Shown here: piece by piece, positions 12,846 through 25,190 of the stretch
How positions within the stretch are numbered: position 1 is the first letter of the stretch
How the letters are laid out: each line of letters opens with the position of its first letter
DNA from: Pleodorina starrii
Lineage: Eukaryota; Chlorophyta; Chlorophyceae; Chlamydomonadales; Volvocaceae
Direction: 5' to 3'
Length of the DNA: 64,000 bases
NCBI GenBank assembly: GCA_030267565.1
Contig: BRXU01000002.1
Span: 5,207,501-5,271,500 of the forward strand
Program-made: the position numbers and the translations under genes
The notes under the pieces: generated by a model
Database searches by the model: none
Told to the model about the DNA's origin: nothing
Seen by the model: only the letters and a program-made list of their open reading frames with translations

Positions 12846-15569
12846 CGCCCCCGCCCCCCGCCGCACATGACGTTGCGCTTCAGCCAGTTGATCGCCACCC
12901 CGAGGGGCAACAGCAGCGCGATGGTAACTGCCAGTGAGGGGTACAGCATAAACCACCTGGAGGGCAAGGAAGGAAGGAAGGATGGAAGGCCAGACGCCGC
13001 CAAAGCGGTAGGAGTTCACTCCAGAGCACAGCGACAAGCATCACGACAGGGGAAGGGGAGGTGGTTGATTTGAACAACGCGTCATGTGCCGACACCATCA
13101 GACATCCCGGCTCGCAGCCCGGGCAGCGCCTACAGCTGTTCCAGGCTCGAGAGCGCAGGCCTGTGTACCCTGAGGAGGACGCTGCCGGCTTTACGGCTGC
13201 ATGGCATGCCTCGCACGGGCACTGGCTCCCACACACCAACGGCGCAAGCGCGCCCCAGCAGCCCGTTCTTCACGGCCTCCTCCATGCTGTCAACTACCGT
13301 ACATGGCTTGGCCTCGTGCCCACCAGTACGACACCTTATGCATGGGCTTGATCCGCTACCTGGCAACGACGCCCCACACAGCCCTACGTCGCGGCCCTTT
13401 TCCCTGTCCTTGTCCCTGCTCCGCTCCGCTCCGCGCCGGCCCTCTTCGCCCCGCCCCGCCCCGCCCCCACCGGCCCCCTTCCCACCAGTCTATTCGCTGT
13501 ATAGCTGCCGAGTCCACCGCCATGAGAACCAGCGCGCCGCCCGGCGGGTGCACCGAGTCGGTGAACAGCATGGAGGCGATCATGCACGCCATGGCCAGCG
13601 CGCGGCTGAGGACGCCCGGGCCCAGCACGTGCAGCAGCGTCAGCACCGTGGCGGTGGCGATGACGTGGCCCGCCTGGCGTGCGGCGCAGTGGGATGCGGT
13701 GCGTTGAGGTGCGATGAGGTGCGATGAGGTGAGGTGGGGTGAGGTGCGGTGAGAAGAGGTGAGGTGAGATAGCTCGTGGATTGTGCGGTGCGGTTTGGTT
13801 TTGTGCGGTTGGGGATTGGAGGGACGGACGCAAGAGCAGCCGCACCGAGGTCCACGCGGGCGCTGAGGTTGCTGGCCGGCATGGGCAGCAGCCTGCGGCT
13901 GGACGGTCGGGAGCTGCAGATCGATGCACCGCGCGTGCGCCGAGTCCCGCGGCGGGCTACGACTACGGCCGATGCTCGGATTCGTTCCCGGTGACGCCGC
14001 TGGCAGGATTGAGGCTGCAAGCGGGCTCTGGTTCGGGGCAGGTCCCAGGTTAGTGCCTTGGCCCACAGCGCCTAGGCCCACAATTCCAAGGATGGGCTTC
14101 GCGGTGCATACCGTATACGGGCCCGAGTGCTGCGCGCGTGCGCCCGACGACGCGAAAAGGCTCTCCCGGCCTAAAAAAGGGCTGCATCCACAGCAGGGCG
14201 AGCACAGACAGACAGTCGCACCCTCCAGTACAGCCACGCCGGGCCGGGCGCGCGAGCGAATGCCGCGCCATCGCCCGCCCTCCGCGTCGCACTCACGAGA
14301 AGGTTCCACACGCGCACGGCTTCCGCCTCAGGCCGGCCGAAGATGAGGACGCAGAGCGTGCCGAAGGAGCCCAGCAGCAGGCCCAGGCCCTGTGGGGTAA
14401 GAAAGAAGAAGATAATATCGCAGCTCAGGAACAGGGAGGCGGCGCCTTTGGGAGGGGGATGAGGCGGTCCGCATCCCGTGCGCCGGAGCGCCGGGGTCTT
14501 GAGCTCAGGAACATGAGGTGCAGCGAACCGCGCGCAGTCCCGCGGTGCCACCCACCTACCCAGTACCCACCCTGGAAGCGCGGATCGGAGTCCGGCCGGC
14601 GCACCGGGCCTCCCCCCACCGAGCGCCGACCCGACCCAGGTCGGGACCCCGTTTAGCCGAGGGCTGACCCACATGGACGAGCGTACGGACGCACGCACGC
14701 ACCTGTTGGTGCCACTCGCCCACCACGGGCCAGGTGCGCACGGAGCTGTTCATGACGCCCAGCGCCGTCACCGCCAGAAACATACCCACGAAGGACCACA
14801 GCAGGTCGGAAGCGGACGCACGCGCCTTGCTGCGGTTTCTCAGCTTGGCGCCCATGAAGGCCAGCAGTGCAGACAGCGGGCTCTGGCCGCGGGACTGTGC
14901 GTCGCGGAGGCCGTTGACCACCTGCAGTTGCGAAAGTGAGCGAGCGAGAGTGCTTGTTTACGGGGTGGGGAAGGCGTCGCGTGCTGGAAGGGGCCCGCCC
15001 CGCCACGATACTCGGGTGTTGCTGCTGACGCACACAGGGAAAGAGGATGGCGATAGGGAGCGGGTGGCGGCGTACCTGAAGGTCCCAGGTGGCTGGGGCT
15101 GCTTGCGGGCTGACTGGCTTGGCAGGCGCTGGCGCTGGCGCTGCAGCCTTGGCTGGCTGCGTGGCGGGCAGCTGTCTCGCCTGCGGGACAGATTACTCCG
15201 TTGTATGGATTTGCGTCTTGTCTGCAAGTGCTCCAGCATGGTATCCAAGCAGAGCCAGCAGCGTCTTGGCGTGGTTCCTTGCAGCTGTCGGTGTCGGGTT
15301 TTTTTTGCGCAGACTAAGCGTGTTCCCTCGGTGTTTCACAAGCATCTTGCCTGCATAGCTGCAAACGCTTCAATCGTCTCCGCATAAGTCAATTGTCCAT
15401 CACCATCCCTGTCGAAGCGCGCCAGCAGACTTTGCAGGTCCGAGTCGACTGGCGAAGCTTTAATGTTACTGCGGTGCGAGATGCCCAAGATCCTGGGCGA
15501 GACGTGTCCAGCCAGCAATGTGCGCCGGTTGATGGAGGCAAGGGTTTGACATGATGCTGCCGACATCAT
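12846..15569 (-). CDS. HPP-family membrane protein with N-terminal EF-hand
   Basis: Exons, high to low: 15569-15351, 15180-15076, 14921-14703, 14389-14297, 13673-13486, 13286-13233 and 12956 to about 12846. Exon 1 starts MMSAASCQTLASINRRTLLA, a plastid-type transit peptide, and carries an EF-hand loop (DRDGDGQLTYAE). An Ala/Pro-rich linker follows. The HPP membrane part has SFVGMFLAVTALGVM, LGLLLGSFGTLCVLIFGRPEAE, AGHVIATATVLTLLHVLG, the signature HPPGGALVLMAVDS, and the last helix FMLYPSLAVTIALLLPLGVA. Plant HPP proteins are reported as plastid nitrite transporters; that role here is inference. Intron 1 uses a GC donor. Exon 6 borders and the 3' end are uncertain: the canonical junctions insert residues relative to plant proteins, and the frame after the last helix stays open into repeats. 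Confidence 0.75.
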
Positions 15570-15768
15570 CACTGATTTGAGATAGTTATACGTAATGGGG
15601 CTCCAGTGTATATGCTATCTATTTGTAATTATGAATAGGCAACAGTGAGTCTTTCGAGAAAACTTCACGATGTTCCAATTATCGAACGAGTGCAGCTTCC
15701 TGAAGCGGCCAACAAGCAGAATAATTTCGGCGGTCTTCGGAGTGCACACCATACAATGCACCTGATAA
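15570..15768. other. Short spacer upstream of the HPP gene
   Basis: This holds the presumptive promoter and 5' UTR of the HPP gene. It borders the LINE remnant. No element is recognised. Confidence 0.3.
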
Positions 15769-16266
15769 AAGTCGATGATGATGATGTTACAAGCTTCAGT
15801 GAGCTCGTACGGTTCAAACGAACCCGAAGGCTCATGAACCGCCTCAGTCAAGCAAAAGGAACAAAAAGTAAGGAAAAATCAACCGTATCAGAAAGGGCAT
15901 AAAGACAACATAAGACAGATACGTCACAAAAGCACAGCATGACCTGAGAAGGAGTCTCCATCGACTCTACACGGCGATGCGCTCGCGCCGAAAGCAAAAC
16001 ATGTCATAAACAACCTTTGCAAGACCGCGCTGATCGTCTATTTGCATGACGTCGCAAACACTCGCTCCCTCCGGTACGCCCAGGTCCCAAAGCTTCTGCC
16101 GCGCTGACACGAGAGCAGAACACTCCATCAGGAAGTGCTTCTCGTCCTCGACGGCACCATTAATGCGACACGCCTTGCACACACGCAACTCCCTAGCTCG
16201 ATTACTCTCGCTATTAACCGCCAGGTCTGATAAAAGTCGCTCCGAATCATTCTTCTGTGCGTTCTA
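15769..16266 (-). mobile_element. Decayed LINE 3' end
   Basis: On the minus strand an open segment from about 16263 to 15967 ends in a Cys/His motif of the kind found at the C-terminus of non-LTR retrotransposon ORF2 proteins: CKAC, then VEDEKHFLMEC. The frame is closed upstream by a stop near 16266, so only about 95 residues survive. After the stop codon comes a roughly 190-nt 3' UTR. Its end (TCATGAGCC, GTACGAGCTC, AGCTTGTAACATCATCATC) resembles the LINE fragment at 46.4 kb. It ends in an ATC-repeat tail. This is a 5'-truncated insertion between two host genes. Confidence 0.7.
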
Positions 16267-17858
16267 CGGTGTCGTAAACCCAACGCCTGTAAGGCAGAAC
16301 AGCGCAACCAGGCGCAACAGCCCCCGCTTGGTTGCGGCGTGGCGTGCATGCAGTTATTGCTTGTCGCTGCAGGCCGATTGTTTTACCATTCTGCGCAAAG
16401 GCGTGATTGGCCTCCCAACATGGCCGTGCCAGTTGTACCGCAAGCAGAAGGGAAAGCCGCGCAGAATTTGGGGCCGCAGAGACTTGGGGCCGTGGGGACT
16501 TGGGGTTGTGTGCTGCATGTGCAGTGTCTAACTGGGTTACTCGAGCATGCGCCGCATATCAAATGTCTGGATGGGCTGAGTCCCATTTCGCCATTTGGAA
16601 GAATGTGGCGGGAGAGGAGATGTACAGCAGGGTACAGCGAGCCCTAGCGAGCCAAACAGCCATTGGCTTTGTCGCCTTTCCCGGGTCCTCATGCACACCT
16701 CACTTTGCTGGACTTTCGTCAGGAGATCGCGTATCGCCTTCGGGCTCATGCTGGTACTGGCTGGTATGTCATTTTGTCGCCGTCATCGTTGCACCAACTT
16801 CGCGCCGAGAAGTGATAAGCTGATAACCCACTCCAACTTCCCCCAGGGCGTAGTTGACTTCAAAACCGGCAAGAACTCGAAGCCCTCCAGGCTGTCTCAT
16901 CCCGGCCGTCTGTGGCGGAGTTGGCGATGATGGCGGTTAGCATTTCCCTCGATACTTGAGAAGCAAGCCGCAACTAAGAAATAAATCCATGGCTGTGTTA
17001 TGCCACATGATCCACAACGCGGCGATCGCCTCAGAAACAGCGGATTTGATTATTGAGGGGTGTGCTTGAACTGTAATGGCTCCTGTCAAGGATTGATCCT
17101 GAGCTTGGCCCGTGCCAGGCTGTTACACTTGGCCGTCTTGGCGGTTACCTCACCCTACGTAACGCTGACAGCTCACTGAGAATGCAAGTCGCCAATGAAT
17201 GGAAGAGTCAGCATTATGGAATAGGGCATCGCGGGAAAATGTCGCGCAGCAAAAGGGGTAGCGTCTAGCTGGATAGACGGCTGACCGTCGATGACTAACC
17301 GTAAATCAAACGGCAAGGCACGAAGGCGCGAACGCACAATGCCCCGACATCTCCTTTCTTGCCTCAGTTTCGACTGACTGATATCTCCCTTAATATTCCC
17401 TTTTCATAGACTTGCACAAATTTGCATAATACATCTAAAACGACAGGAACGACTACGTGCCGGACATACAGTCGCTGGATACGAGTGAATGCGGCATGAG
17501 TATTCCATCGTAGGCTACTTAAGAATCATGGTTCTGGTGTCGGCTGCCGGTGCTGATTACGCACAACCTCGCGCACTAGGAAGATTACGAAATTGGGAAC
17601 GGGCAGGGACCCGCAATCTAGGACACATAGCTATGTTGAAATGCGAAGCAAAATTGCCATAAATCTTCTAAGTAACTGCTTGGTGACTGTGGTCAATGCT
17701 GGTGGTTAGTTCACTGAATTTGGCCTGTTTTTGCCGTTGCCGCGCCTCCTTTTGATTCATACCGGTACTTTATCTTTTGACATCAGTAGGGATGATGTAG
17801 CCTTTCATTCAGACTGCCAAGAGTCTCTGTGGCCCGCGGGGCTCGGCGAGAGGTTATC
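16267..17858. other. Intergenic, no gene recognised
   Basis: About 1.6 kb with no motif-bearing frame. The portion next to 17858 presumably contains the promoter of the glycosyltransferase gene. Confidence 0.35.
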
Positions 17859-20800
17859 ATGCGGCGGGCGCGGGCCACCAGTTGGCTAATCCTGCTGTTG
17901 GCGCTGAGTATCACAACTCCAGCATCCTGTCAACGAAAGTCCGATAAACGACGGAGCACGGCAGTGCGCAGCACAAACTGGACTGCGCTCCTGTCGCAGG
18001 TATGGATAGTCGGCTCCGTGCCCCCTCTCCATCCCACCCCGGGCAGCCAGCCCTCCTGCGCCCTGCAGCCCCGCTGACAGTTTCCCGGCGCACCCTGCAG
18101 CCCTCGGCGTTCGTCCAGAAAGCCCTGCTCCGCCTCAAAAAGCGGCCGGAGGGCTTTAAAACCAGCGCAGCCTGCCATGGCTTTGTGGGGCCAGGATACC
18201 TGGACGCCATCCGGCGTAGCCGCTTCACCGTATGCGGCTCTGCCGCGCGGCGCCCCAAGACGTCCCACGATGTGAACATCCTGTGCGCCAAGTCGTCCTC
18301 CTGCAAGTCGTCCGTCGACTGCTACACGGCGCCCTTCGTCCGGGCGGGCAACCTCAGCAGCAGCAACAGCAGCAGCAGCGGCGACAAGACCTCGGTGTCA
18401 CTCTGCAGGAGCACGAACCTTGTGCTCAACAGCTGCAAGTTCCTGGAAGGAGAACAGGCAGGTAAATGTTCAGTACAGTAGTGCAGTACAGTAGTGCAGT
18501 ACAGTACGGCACAATGCCGTACAGCAGCGCCGCGGGTCGCGGAATCGCGGCCTGGCCTGGCGGGGGAGCCGCCCACGCTTTCTGACCTCATCTGATCTGA
18601 TCTGATCTGATCTGATCTGGTTGCGCCTTCGCCCTTATCCCGATCAACCGGCGCGTGCCCGGGCGGCGGCCCACAGCATACGCCCTGAATCAGCGCCTAC
18701 CGTAAGGAGTACGGCAGATCCGGCGCTGCTTGCGCCCCGAGGCGCCCGTCCGGCCGGCCGTGCAAAAACACACTGGCGCGCCTCAGTCCCCGCCCCCCCT
18801 GGGTTGTCCCCCGCCCCCCGGGTCCCGCGGGCCGCCTCCTTCCCCCCCTCATCCGCCTCCGACCACCCCATATACGGCTCCTCCGCTCCTCCGCTTATAG
18901 CACCAGTCAAACATCGCCGTTGAGGCCCCCCACGCCGTCTCCATCTCCGCTGCCGTATCTTCTTTGTACCCCCCACCCACCCACCCGCGTCCCGCCCGCC
19001 AGGCTCCCTGTCCAGGCGGTTGCCCCTGCCGGAGCGGGGCGCGGTCAAGCTGGCGTGCCCGCTGGTGAAGCTAGACCAGGTCGCCAAGCGGGGCAGCAAA
19101 CTGGAGTGGCTGCGAAACACGCAACACGACGTGTGGTGGGCGAAAGCGACGCAGGTGCGAATGCGGCGAGGGGAGGGGCGGGCCGGGCCGGCCCCGGGGA
19201 CTGCGTTGTTGGCTTGGCTTGGCTTGGCTTGCCGCCTTGCCGCCTGGCGAAGGACGACCTGTGTGGCTTCTCTCTTGGTCAGCTGGAGCGGGGGGGGGCT
19301 TTTCGTTACGGGTACTCCCACGTGTGCCATGGCTCGATGGCTGCCTTTTGTTTGGTGGAAGAGCGGGTCACATGGGGATTCCACACTTTACACGGCTCCA
19401 CTCGGGCACCCCGTGTGGGTGCGTCCTCCGTGTGGGTGAGGGCCTCGAGAGAAAGGAGCCCGATAGGCCGATGCGGAGGAAGGGGAGGGGAGGGGAGGGG
19501 AGGGGAGGGGAGGGGAGGGGAGGGGAGCGGGGGGGAGGTCGCTGCGGGTCTTCCTTCTCGACACCCCCCCACCCCCACCGCCCACCCCCAGCTGCCGCAG
19601 CCTCCTCTTCCCACGCCTGAGTGCCGCCGCCCTGCACAGCCCGCAGGACGTCCACTCCGTGGCCCGGGCCTGCGCCCCCAACTCCAGCAGCCTCGTAACC
19701 ACCCCCACTCTGTTCCTGCTGCGGGACCGCCACGCCAACCACGCCGCTGAGCTGGAGTCGCTGTCTGCGGTGTTCTCCTTCCTGGCGGCGCTGGAGCCAC
19801 AGGACGTGGCGGCGCACGGACTGCAGGTGGGAGGGCAGCGGAGGGACGGAGGCGGGTGGGGAGGGAGGGGGGCGGAGGGAAGGGAGGGGGGGCGGAGGGG
19901 AGGGAGGAATGGTAAGGTGAACGGGTTGGTGGGGGGTCTGGCTGGTTGCAGCGGCCAGGCCACTACGTAAGCAGAGGGAAGGGAGGCAGGGGGCGAGGGA
20001 GGGCGACTGGGCGGGGCGGAGGGGTGCGGGGGTGATGCCCTCCAGCCGCTGCGGCCTTGCCTCTCCCCGCCTCCGCCTCTCCCACTACCGCCTCTTCCAC
20101 ATCCGCCCCTGTCCCCGCCTGCCCAGGTTGTCATCGCCGACCGCGCCCCCGCCTCCCCCTTCCTGGAGACCTGGGCGCGTATCTCCCGCCCCCACCGCCT
20201 CCGCATCCTGGCGCACGACCCCTTCCCGCCCAACACCTGCTTCCGCTCCGCCTTCCACATCCACACCTCCGCTGGCGGCGGCCTGGCCCACAACGCCAAC
20301 CCGGCCACCACGTCCTGCGAGAGCCCCGTTCTGACGGGCCTCAGCCACTGGCTGCGGCAGCTGTATGGCGAGGGCGACCCCTCCGCGCGCGCGCCCATGG
20401 CGGCGGCGCCGTCGGCGGCGGCGGTGGCGGGGCCGGCGGCGGAGGCGGCGGGGGTGCGCGGGCTGCGGCCGCCGGCGGGGGGTATCGTGGTGAAGAACGT
20501 GCTGTGGCTCAGCAGGCGGTGCGAAGCGGGCTGGGGGGGGAGAAGGGGAAGGGGGAGGGGAAGGGAGAGGGCGGCGGAGGTGGGCGGGAGGGGGAGATCT
20601 GGGCGGGGGTGAGGGGGCGAGGAGTTGGGGGTGGTGCGTGGGAGTGCGTTGGATCCTGATCCCAATCCCTCCCTCCGTTTCCGCTCCCGCCCGATGTGAC
20701 CACATCGATGTGCTCCCGAGCAGGAACCTGGAGATGCTGCGTCTGCTTCTGAACGCTTCCAGCGACTGGCAGTCGGTGCGGCTGGTCCGCAATGAGGATG

Positions 20801-23136
20801 CGGTGGTGGCGGCCCTGGTGGCGGCGGTGCAGGAGTGGAACGCGGAGAGCTGCCTGCTGAGGAGGTTCGACCGAACTGTCAAAGCGGTAGGTGGGTGGGT
20901 GGGTGGGTGCGTGGGTAGGCCAGAGCGAGGGTGTGAGGGTGGGGGGATGCGAGTGTGAAGGTGCGGGGTTGAGGGTGTGTGTGTGGGGGGGGGGGGACGT
21001 GGTATGAGGGGTGCGGGTGCGAGTTGGCGGGAGCGGAAGGGCTCGCGCGTGGGATAGTGTGGGATGGTGTGGGAAGGGCGGGGGGCGGATGGCTTGATGG
21101 TCACGTGCGCGAGGCGCAACCCCCCCTTCACGACACAACGCGACCCATCCTTGCGCAGGAGTATGAGCGGTCGCTGGCGGCGGTGAACGCGGTGCACACC
21201 AGCGCTGCCACCAGCGCCCACCCCCAGTCCAACGGCTCGGCGGCAGGGGCCCAGGGGGCGGCGGCGGCGGCGGCTGCGACCCCGGCGGCGGCGGCTGCGA
21301 CCCCGGCGGTGGCGGCGGTGGCGGCGGTGGCTGCCGGGGCGGCGGCTCCTGGTGGCCGGCGGAGCCTCTTGGAGCCGTCACAGCAGCAGCGGGATAACGG
21401 GTTGGACGAGCAGCTGGACGAGGGGGAGGAGGAGGAGGGGGAGGAGGAGGACGAGGAGGAAGACGAGGACGAGGAGCTGTTGCAAGCCGCGGCCGCCGCC
21501 GCTGGCTTCGACGAGGCCTTGTTCGGACAGCGTCGGCAGACGCTGGTAGAGGCCGCCGACGAAGAGGACGGCGCCGATGTCGGCGCCGCCGCCGCCGGCG
21601 GCGGTGGCAGCGGTGGCGGCAGCGGTGGCGGTGGCTCTTCCCACTCGTACATGATCGGCAACAATGTGGTGGCGCTGGATCGGCTGTGGGAGGCGGACCC
21701 GTCTACCCGGGATGGCTGCCGGCGCACCAACGTGTTGTTCAAGTTTGTGGAGGGCAGCTTTGGCTTCGGCGGCGGCGACGGCGACGGCGAGGAGGGGGTG
21801 TCGTACCACATGCAGCTGCAGACGGTGTTCCGCAGCGGCGTGTTGGTGGGGGTGCACGGCGCGGGGCTGGCGCACGGCTTCTTCATGCCGCCGGGGCAGA
21901 GCGCGGTGCTGCAGCTGGTTGGGAAGGCAATTGCGAAGGTAGAGTTGGCGGAGGAAAGGGGAAGAAGGGATGGAGGGAGGGAAAGAGTCAATGAGGACAG
22001 GCACGCAGTGTATGGTTTGCGGTTGTTCGTTGGCAGTTGTGCCGCCGTGGCGGTGGCGAGAGCTGCCGCCGTGTGCGTGCGTGCGTGAGTGCGCTCTCGC
22101 AGGCAGCACGGCGCGCGGGCGGGCGGGTGGACGTGCGGTAATGAACGGGTGTGCGCGAGGTTGAACCGAGCTCGGCAAACACGAGTCTAAGGCGCGCGGC
22201 GCGTGCTGCTCCCGCCCTGCTCCCGCTGTTCGCTGTCCTCCTCCCCGACCTGCTAGTCACCTCGCCAGTTGCTCGAATGTGGCCGTGGCTGCTGCGTCTT
22301 GTCTACTCATCCCTTTCTCCGCTCCCGATTTCCCGTTGCGCCTCTCCCTTCGCACCGTTTTCCTCTTCCCTCCCGCCCTCTCTCCCTTCCGCTCCCTCCC
22401 TCCCGCTCTGCTCTTGGCTAGGAATGGACTGACATGTTGGTTATCCAGGGAGGGGGGCTAGCAGCTGCAACCAGTACCAACGACGCATCGCACTCTAGAC
22501 CTCTCTCCCTCCCCCTGCCTCCCTCCCCCTCCCTCGCAACGCACGCAGGTCCCCGCCATCAACGTGTTTCGCAACATGGCGGCTGGGCTGGGCAACCACT
22601 ACGAGGATGTGCCGTACGGAGATCTGGATGTGGACGTGGAGCGGCTCAAGCGGGCGGTCAAGAGGTGAGGAAGAGGAGGGAGCTGCGGGAAGGGAGGGAG
22701 GCGCGACGTGTATGAGGGGACCGGGGGGCGTGAGGACGTGCCCACACCTTCCTCTCCTTGCGTGCGCCAGTGCGCCGCGGCCGCCGTGGGGTTCGTCGTG
22801 AGCTTGGCTTGGCTGGGCCCAAGAGCCGGCGTTGCTTGGAAAAGCCCTCTACTGACGTTGTCTTGTCACCAAGCCCATGTCTTGTCGTTTCTTGCTCACA
22901 TCTCGTGCCTTACATCGGTGCGTCATCGTGTACCCCACCCCACCCCGCCATACGGCGCCGCGTGCTCCCTGCCGCGCAGGTCCATGGATTTCGTGGCCCA
23001 GCGGGTGATGGATGCCCAGATGCGGCGCAGCGGCGCGCTGAGGCTGGTGCTGGTGGACCAAAGCCACTTCGCCATTGTGGTGCCCTCCGAACAGCACTGC
23101 CCGGCCAACGCATCCGCACAGCTGTGGCAGCATTAG
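17859..23136 (+). CDS. GT61/DUF563-type glycosyltransferase, secretory pathway
   Basis: Nine exons: 17859-17999, 18101-18461, 19003-19135, 19592-19826, 20127-20518, 20724-20886, 21159-21938, 22549-22664 and 22980-23136, about 825 residues. The N-terminus (two Arg, then WLILLLALSITTP and ASC) is a signal peptide or signal anchor. The family hallmark is in exon 7: GVLVGVHGAGLAHGFFMPPG, the conserved C-terminal motif of GT61/EOGT-type enzymes, which transfer xylose, arabinose or GlcNAc in the ER or Golgi. Exon 5 contains VVIADRAP and the following conserved core. Exon 7 also carries an Ala/Gly-rich and strongly acidic low-complexity insert (21.24-21.63 kb). The exon 3 donor at 19136 was chosen because it keeps phase; a stronger-looking donor at 19155 breaks it. 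Donor and acceptor sugars cannot be predicted. Confidence 0.8.
18480..18620. repeat. Short tandem repeats in glycosyltransferase intron 2
   Basis: The intron contains repeats of a CAGTACAGTAGTG type (about 18473-18510) and a TGATC pentamer tract (about 18587-18619). Confidence 0.8.
19482..19530. repeat. GGGGA pentamer tract in intron 3
   Basis: About nine tandem GGGGA units on the sense strand of the glycosyltransferase intron. This is a G-run sequence able in principle to form a G-quadruplex. Confidence 0.85.
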
Positions 23137-23843
23137 GCATCGGATGAGACAAGAGTGTGTGCGTGGGGGGGGCGGAGGGGGGGCTTGGGACCGATAGAAA
23201 CCGGCCCAAGGCTTGAGGCGTGCACTGGCTGGCTGGCTGGTTGGCGAAATATCGTATTTGCCGCCTTTGCCGGGCTTGGCAGGTTGGGCTAGCCAGACCT
23301 GGCTGGCCGGGTTGACGAAAAGGTACGGTTGCGGTGCGATGCCGGTATGCGAGCGTGGCGGTTGCAGGTTCCGGCATCTGGCGAGACAACTCGCCATCGC
23401 GTTGCGTTGCAGCTTGCAGGACTGCAGAAGGCGGTGGAATGCGGCGGTGGGGGGGGGCAGGACGCGAATGGCTGAGGAGAACTGGAGATGGGGGGCGGGG
23501 CGGCGGGGTCGACCTGGACGGACGTGCAGTTGAGTTGCTGGTGCTCGGTTGGGCGGCACCACGCATCCACTCCAGGCTCTGGCTTCCACCTCGGTGGCTG
23601 CTGCTGCATAAATTACGGAGTGGCGGGGGGCACGGGCTCCTGGTACAGTGCATCCGCCGCGGCGGGAAGGGGGGCGACTGCAAGGGCGCTGTGCCGCTGT
23701 CCAGGGCAGCAGGACCGTACACAGCCGGGTACACAGAGTCGCTCCCCTAGTTTTAGAACTCGATACCACCACCCGAGCGCCGCGGTACGTGCATTCATTT
23801 TTGGGCGGGGCCCCAGCGCGAAGCGCCCAGGGGGGCCCCGCCC
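23137..23843. other. 3' flank of the glycosyltransferase gene up to the satellite edge
   Basis: No coding signal is seen. No TGTAA occurs in this stretch; the first one on the plus strand downstream of the stop codon is at 23915-23919, already inside the satellite domain. Confidence 0.4.
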
Positions 23844-24171
23844 TGTCGCCGTAGCGCCTCTAGCGTAGCTAGAGAAGCGGAGGCCTTACCCCGACTGAAA
23901 TGTAGTCCGTCCGATGTAATGCCTTTTTTTGGGCTTTTCGCTTTTCGTTTCGGCATTTCTCATCGCATATTACATTCTGTATTTCGGGATATGCATCCGT
24001 ACGCATGTTCAGCCATGTTTGAGTTTGTGTTAGTTTCCGCTGATCGCGGCCGAAGTCGCATGAGCGCCTCCGCGCCGGGAAATCATCGCAATCGCTATCC
24101 AACGTTTCATAATGGAATTGTGACATGGCGGCGCGATGTGAATCGTATTGCTATCGTGAAGTATAATTGCT

Positions 24172-25190
24172 CGGCTCCGAAACCCCGACGCGTAAAGTGC
24201 GTAAATTTTTTTTGCGTCGCGGGATGTGCTGCTCGCATATAGATATATCATAGAAATCATTTATGTGCGATATCATAGCGTTACGCTTGTCAAAGTTAGT
24301 CGCCTTGCGATTTGCGAGGAAAATGCGATCGTGCACTCGCGCTACTTAGGATGCTGCATAGCGTAGCGTAGCGTAGCGTAGCGTAGCGTTGCGTAGCGGA
24401 TCGTAACGAAGCATAGCGGAGCGTATCGCGGAGCATAGCGTCGCGTCGTGTAGTCGGCGAATAAAGTCGTGCGCGCCTGCGCAGCGCTCCGCTGCGTTCT
24501 GCTGCGCTTCGTTACGCTGTCGCTCGCTCGCTCGCTCGCTCGGTTTCATCGCTTTAACGCAAGTCGGCGATTAAAGCCGCGCACGCTCCGCTGCGCTCGG
24601 CTCAAAGTTAGTCGCCGCTCGTCGCGGCTCGTCGCGGGTCGCGTCGTCGCCGCTCGTTATTCGTTGCAGCTCGCCGCCGCTCACCGCCGCGTGGCGTAGC
24701 GTAGCGTAACGTAGCGTAGCGTAGCGTCGCGTCGCGTACCATAGTGTAGTGCAGCGCGCACGATCGTAAATCGGCTCCGAAACCCCGACGCGTAAAGTGC
24801 GTAAATTGTTTTTGCGTCGCGGGATGTGCTGCTCACATATAGATATATCATAGAAATCATTTATGTGCGATATCATAGCGTTAGGCTTGTCAAAGTTAGT
24901 TGCCTTGCGATTTGCGAGGAAAATGCGATCGTGCACTCGCGCTACTTAGGATGCTGCATAGCGTTGCATAGCGTTGCGTAGCGGAGCGTAACGAAGCATA
25001 GCGGAGCGTATCGCGGAGCATAAAGTCGTGCGCGCCTGTCGCCTCGTCGCGGCTCGTCGTGGCTCGCGTCGTCGCCGCTCGTTATTCGTTGCCGCTTGCC
25101 GCCGCTCACCGCCGCGTAGCGTAGCGTAGCGTAGCGTAGCGTAGCATCGCGTCGCGTACCATAGTGTAGTGCAGCGTGAACGATCGTAAA
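24172..25190. repeat. Satellite monomers, first cluster
   Basis: Two monomers starting with TCGGCTCCGAAACCCCGACG at about 24172 and 24771. Each contains a CATATAGATATATCATAG core, a TAGCG tract, a CTCG tract and GCCGC-rich DNA. The second is shortened and grades into the GTCGC-rich region. Confidence 0.85.

Noticed and set aside
15645..15902. 85-codon plus-strand frame
   Set aside because: It is antisense to the LINE 3' UTR remnant.
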